Shown: positions 61,732 through 64,000 of the stretch, piece after piece
Layout: each line of letters starts with the position of its first letter
Numbering within the stretch: the stretch's first letter is position 1
From: VFJQ01 sp044226525
GTDB lineage: Bacteria; Verrucomicrobiota; Verrucomicrobiia; Chthoniobacterales; Chthoniobacteraceae
Reading direction: 5' to 3'
DNA: 64,000 nt
Assembly: GCA_044226525.1 (NCBI GenBank)
Contig: JBGAGV010000034.1
Span: 24,070 to 88,069, forward strand
Notes under the pieces: model-generated
Database searches by the model: none
What the model saw: only the letters and a program-made list of their open reading frames with translations
What the model was told of the DNA's origin: nothing
Made by a program: the position numbers and the translations under genes

Positions 61732-62238
61732 ATGAACGCGGGTGAAAGTCCGTTGCCTTACGCCGACACCAAACCGGTCGGAGCGGCGGACTTTTATCTG
61801 GCGATCAATGCGACGTTTCGGTTCATCCTCGCGAGGTTTGGAATCGAAGGGCTGCGACGTTATTGGCGGGAATTGGGCGGGAGCTATTACCGGCCTGTAG
61901 CCGAGCGGTGGAAGCGGGATGGCCTGCGCGGAGTCGCGGATTACTGGCGCGCTTTTTTTGAGGCGGAACCCGGAGGAGAGGTCGAGGTGAGTGAAAGTGA
62001 CGGTGTGGTCTGCGTTGACGTGAAGAAATGCCCGGCGATTGCGCATCTGCGAGCGCAGGGCCGGGAGATCGTGCCGTGCTTCTGTCAGCATTGTTATTTT
62101 GTGAGTGAGGCGATCGCGGTGCCGGCGGGGTTGGGTGTGAGAATTACGGGCGGAAACGGCGCTTGCGTGCAGCGATTTTTTCCACGCGCTTCTGGCGCCG
62201 CACCACAACGGATCGAAGAGATCGTGGAGGCCGCATGA
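61732..62238 (+). CDS. small Cys-His protein A (ATC-hydrolase-like fold suspected)
   Basis: The 168-residue product has a helical N-terminal half (FYLAINATFRFILARFGIEG; LRRYWRELGGSYYRPVAERW) and a C-terminal half with KKCPAI, then CFCQHCYFVSEAIA and GGNGACVQRF. The C-x-x-H-C motif and final cysteine recall the L-2-amino-thiazoline-4-carboxylate hydrolase-like family (PF14196), but I cannot confirm membership. Its start follows the aldolase stop by 3 bp, and its TGA overlaps the ATG of the next gene (ATGA), so the two are translated together. The next gene is a diverged relative. The reaction is unknown. Confidence 0.65.
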   Translation: MNAGESPLPYADTKPVGAADFYLAINATFRFILARFGIEGLRRYWRELGGSYYRPVAERWKRDGLRGVADYWRAFFEAEPGGEVEVSESDGVVCVDVKKCPAIAHLRAQGREIVPCFCQHCYFVSEAIAVPAGLGVRITGGNGACVQRFFPRASGAAPQRIEEIVEAA

Positions 62239-62786
62239 TCGGATGTTACGACTTCTGCGGGCATTACGAGTGGACCTTTGCGTGGATGGACCGCGAGGGC
62301 GGACACGGACTGGTGCGCGCCTATTGGGACGAGGCCATTCGGGGCGATTCCCAACGTCATGCGACGGCGCTGATTGTAGGTGAGGGGATCGAAGGGATGA
62401 AGAAGTATTGGGTGCACACCCTCGCCGAGGAGGAGGCTGGCTATCATTACACCGCGACGGAGACGATCTTTCGGATCGATATGCACGAGTGCCCGTCGAA
62501 AGGGTTTCTCATTCGCAACGGATTGGTGCAGTTCGAAGATTATTGCGATCACTGCATGGGATGGATCGGGCCGTTAATGAAAGACGCAGGGTTTGTCATC
62601 GATCACGAGCACAACCATCGTGGGCAGTGCTGGTGGGAGATGCGTGCGGTGGGCGACGCTTCGGCAGCGAGTGCGCCGGGGGCGTTGAGTGGTGCGCAGG
62701 ATGTGAGGTTGCGGGAAGATTGGGTGGGGCCCAAGGATCACTACGAACGAGCGACCGATCCCGATGATAAAACCATTCGTTCTTAG
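62235..62786 (+). CDS. small Cys-His protein B, diverged tandem relative of A
   Basis: The 183-residue protein starts MIGCYDFCGHYEWTFAWMDR and carries GIEGMKKYWVHTLAEEEAGY, a middle motif HECPSKGFLIRNGL, then YCDHCMGWIGPLMKDAGFVI and HNHRGQCWWEMR. The order CP...C-x-x-H-C...C matches that in the preceding protein. The pair therefore looks like an old tandem duplication that may form a heterodimer. The ATGA overlap with gene A indicates coupling, and its 3' end overlaps the kelch gene by 23 bp. The many Cys and His residues suggest a metal site or redox-active thiols; no function is known. Confidence 0.65.
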   Translation: MIGCYDFCGHYEWTFAWMDREGGHGLVRAYWDEAIRGDSQRHATALIVGEGIEGMKKYWVHTLAEEEAGYHYTATETIFRIDMHECPSKGFLIRNGLVQFEDYCDHCMGWIGPLMKDAGFVIDHEHNHRGQCWWEMRAVGDASAASAPGALSGAQDVRLREDWVGPKDHYERATDPDDKTIRS

Positions 62787-63738
62787 TGCGATGCTGGCAG
62801 CGCAGAGCTTGATGGCCGAGGGCTGGCAAAAAATGCCCCCCCTGCCGGAGCCGAATGGTGGTTTTGTCGCCGGGGAACAGAATGGTCGCGTTGTTGTCCT
62901 CGGTGGAACGAACTGGCGAGGTGGAGTGAAATGTTACCTGCAGGATATTTATGCGCTTGATCCCGGGGAGGGGAAGTGGACGAAAACAGGTCTGCTCTTC
63001 GAACCGATAGCCTATGCAGTGAGTGGGTCGGTGGATGGGCATTTGGTGTGGGCGGGGGGAACCAGCAGTGGACCAGGCGTAAAGCGGGTGGGTGCGACCG
63101 ATGCGCTCGCCCCAATGTCGGTGGCGGAGAATTTGCCGGACCGAGTCGTGCTCTCGGCGGGCGGGGTCATGGGCGACGAAATGGTGTTTGTCGGCGGGAC
63201 TGATGAGGTGAGCGATCTGACGCACTTCACTCGCGCGACGTTTTCGCGAAATGTGAAAAGCGGGAAAATCACCAACCAGCCGGAGTTTCCGGGGAAGCCG
63301 TTCGGGACGGCGGGTTCGGCGGTGATGGGTGATCGGCTGTTTGTTTTCGGCGGGGCGAATTGGGATTCCGACAAGGGAATGGTGGTGAACACCGCCGATG
63401 GTTATGCGTTTTCTTTAACGAAGCGGGAGTGGAAGCAGATTGCGTCGCTGCCGTTCGCGGCACGGGGGATAGCGGCGATCGCTTTGAATGACCGGTTCGT
63501 TTACCTCGTCGGGGGTTACAAAAACGACGTGGAAGAGTTTAGCGGTGAGACATTTTTCTACGACACTGAGACGGATCGCTATCTGGCGGGGCCGCCGGCC
63601 CCTTACCGAGGGATGGTCGGGCTCGTAGTGTGTGACGGGTTCCTCTATTGCCTGGGCGGAGAGGATCGGAAGAAGTCGCGGACGGATCAATGCTGGCGGA
63701 TTGAGGTTCGCGAGCTGTTGAAGGCGTCGCCTAAGTAA
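62764..63738 (+). CDS. exported kelch-repeat protein (NanM-like propeller)
   Basis: The 324-residue protein has a short signal peptide (MIKPFVLSAMLAAQSLMAEG) and kelch blades with the GG motif: GRVVVLGGTNWRGG, HLVWAGGTSSG, EMVFVGGTDEV, RLFVFGGANWD, FVYLVGGYKND and FLYCLGGEDRK. Six blades fit a beta-propeller such as NanM, the periplasmic N-acetylneuraminate mutarotase. The link to a BNR glycosidase strengthens the idea of sugar-acid mutarotation but does not prove it. The start overlaps the previous gene by 23 bp; it is the last gene of the operon. Confidence 0.8.
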   Translation: MIKPFVLSAMLAAQSLMAEGWQKMPPLPEPNGGFVAGEQNGRVVVLGGTNWRGGVKCYLQDIYALDPGEGKWTKTGLLFEPIAYAVSGSVDGHLVWAGGTSSGPGVKRVGATDALAPMSVAENLPDRVVLSAGGVMGDEMVFVGGTDEVSDLTHFTRATFSRNVKSGKITNQPEFPGKPFGTAGSAVMGDRLFVFGGANWDSDKGMVVNTADGYAFSLTKREWKQIASLPFAARGIAAIALNDRFVYLVGGYKNDVEEFSGETFFYDTETDRYLAGPPAPYRGMVGLVVCDGFLYCLGGEDRKKSRTDQCWRIEVRELLKASPK

Positions 63739-64000
63739 CGGTCTTTCGACCTGGTGCCACGCGCGAATGGCACTTAGAAAAGGGAGGATCTCGCGGATCC
63801 ATTGCGATGGGGAGCGGTCTTCATTTGATGCCTTGGAAGAGTGAGCAGTGGATCGCTGTTGGGCCTTCTTGAAGGGCAAGCATTGGCTGCCTCGAAATTG
63901 ACATCATTCCATATTTTCTTCCGACCGCTTTTTCATTTTCAATGCCTCTTTGCGCCGGAAGGTTTCTGCGCATGCCATGATCGGCAAATAGTGTGTTTAT
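63739..64000. other. end-of-window stretch without a convincing gene
   Basis: After the kelch gene no coding region is clear. A 24-codon minus-strand frame (MACAETFRRKEALKMKKRSE and onward) near 63.9 kb is too short to support. The stretch is markedly less GC-rich from 63890 on, as in a promoter region or a boundary. Confidence 0.4.

Noticed and set aside
60931..62208. 425-codon minus-strand ORF opposite aldolase 2 and Cys-His protein A
   Set aside because: The plus-strand genes have motifs, tight spacing and ATGA coupling; the antisense frame has none.

Overview
The window looks like chromosomal DNA of a member of the PVC superphylum, most likely a Verrucomicrobium. The signs are high GC, many exported proteins, a DUF1549/DUF1553 cytochrome-type protein next to a DUF1501 protein, a very large dehydrogenase/HEAT/heme-binding protein with a C-terminal CxxCH motif, a sulfatase, delta-60 repeat proteins, and poor Shine-Dalgarno use. 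I see no plasmid or phage structural genes, no rRNA and no CRISPR array. The only complete RNA gene I can support is tRNA-Ser(GCU) at 19.7 kb.

Left part (0-19.6 kb) is a mobile, defence-rich region. On the minus strand a tight operon reads hsdM - hsdS - McrB-like AAA+ ATPase - McrC-like (DUF2357/PD-(D/E)XK) nuclease - hsdR. It is a type I restriction-modification system with a coiled-coil McrBC-type pair between the specificity and restriction subunits. A truncated N-terminus of an MmeI-like methyltransferase touches the hsdM start. To the right lie two different tyrosine integrases, each with a 12-bp tandem repeat and a tRNA 3'-half beside it (tRNA-Met at 16.7 kb, tRNA-Gly at 18.7 kb), so two island ends lie in series. 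Remnants of an IS66 accessory gene, a serine recombinase and a Phd-type antitoxin show heavy turnover.

Middle part (19.6-44.4 kb) is mostly chromosomal: a small lipoprotein, an EF-hand protein, a neutral-ceramidase-like protein, a ~1970-residue delta-60/Ig repeat protein, then sucB and sucA (2-oxoglutarate dehydrogenase E2 and E1) with a GT-C membrane glycosyltransferase gene between them. Upstream of sucA is a small IS3 scar and a two-gene unit (SIR2-like protein plus membrane coiled-coil protein) that could be an undescribed defence pair. Then follow an unrecognised charged protein, apt, a hybrid histidine kinase and a sulfatase.

Right part (44.5-63.7 kb) holds the PVC-specific cytochrome/DUF1501/heme-binding genes, a GT2 glycosyltransferase operon with an alpha-toroid-like protein, and a catabolic cluster. 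The catabolic cluster contains an SSS transporter, two HpcH/HpaI-type aldolases, a GntR/LacI hybrid regulator with a candidate palindromic operator at its start codon, a BNR (sialidase-like) glycosidase, two tandem small Cys-His proteins, and a kelch protein. The genes from the glycosidase onward are nearly contiguous or overlapping. The likely role is uptake and cleavage of a sugar acid; the substrate cannot be read from the sequence.

Long ORFs antisense to sucA, hsdM, the histidine kinase and the sulfatase were judged to be high-GC shadows.
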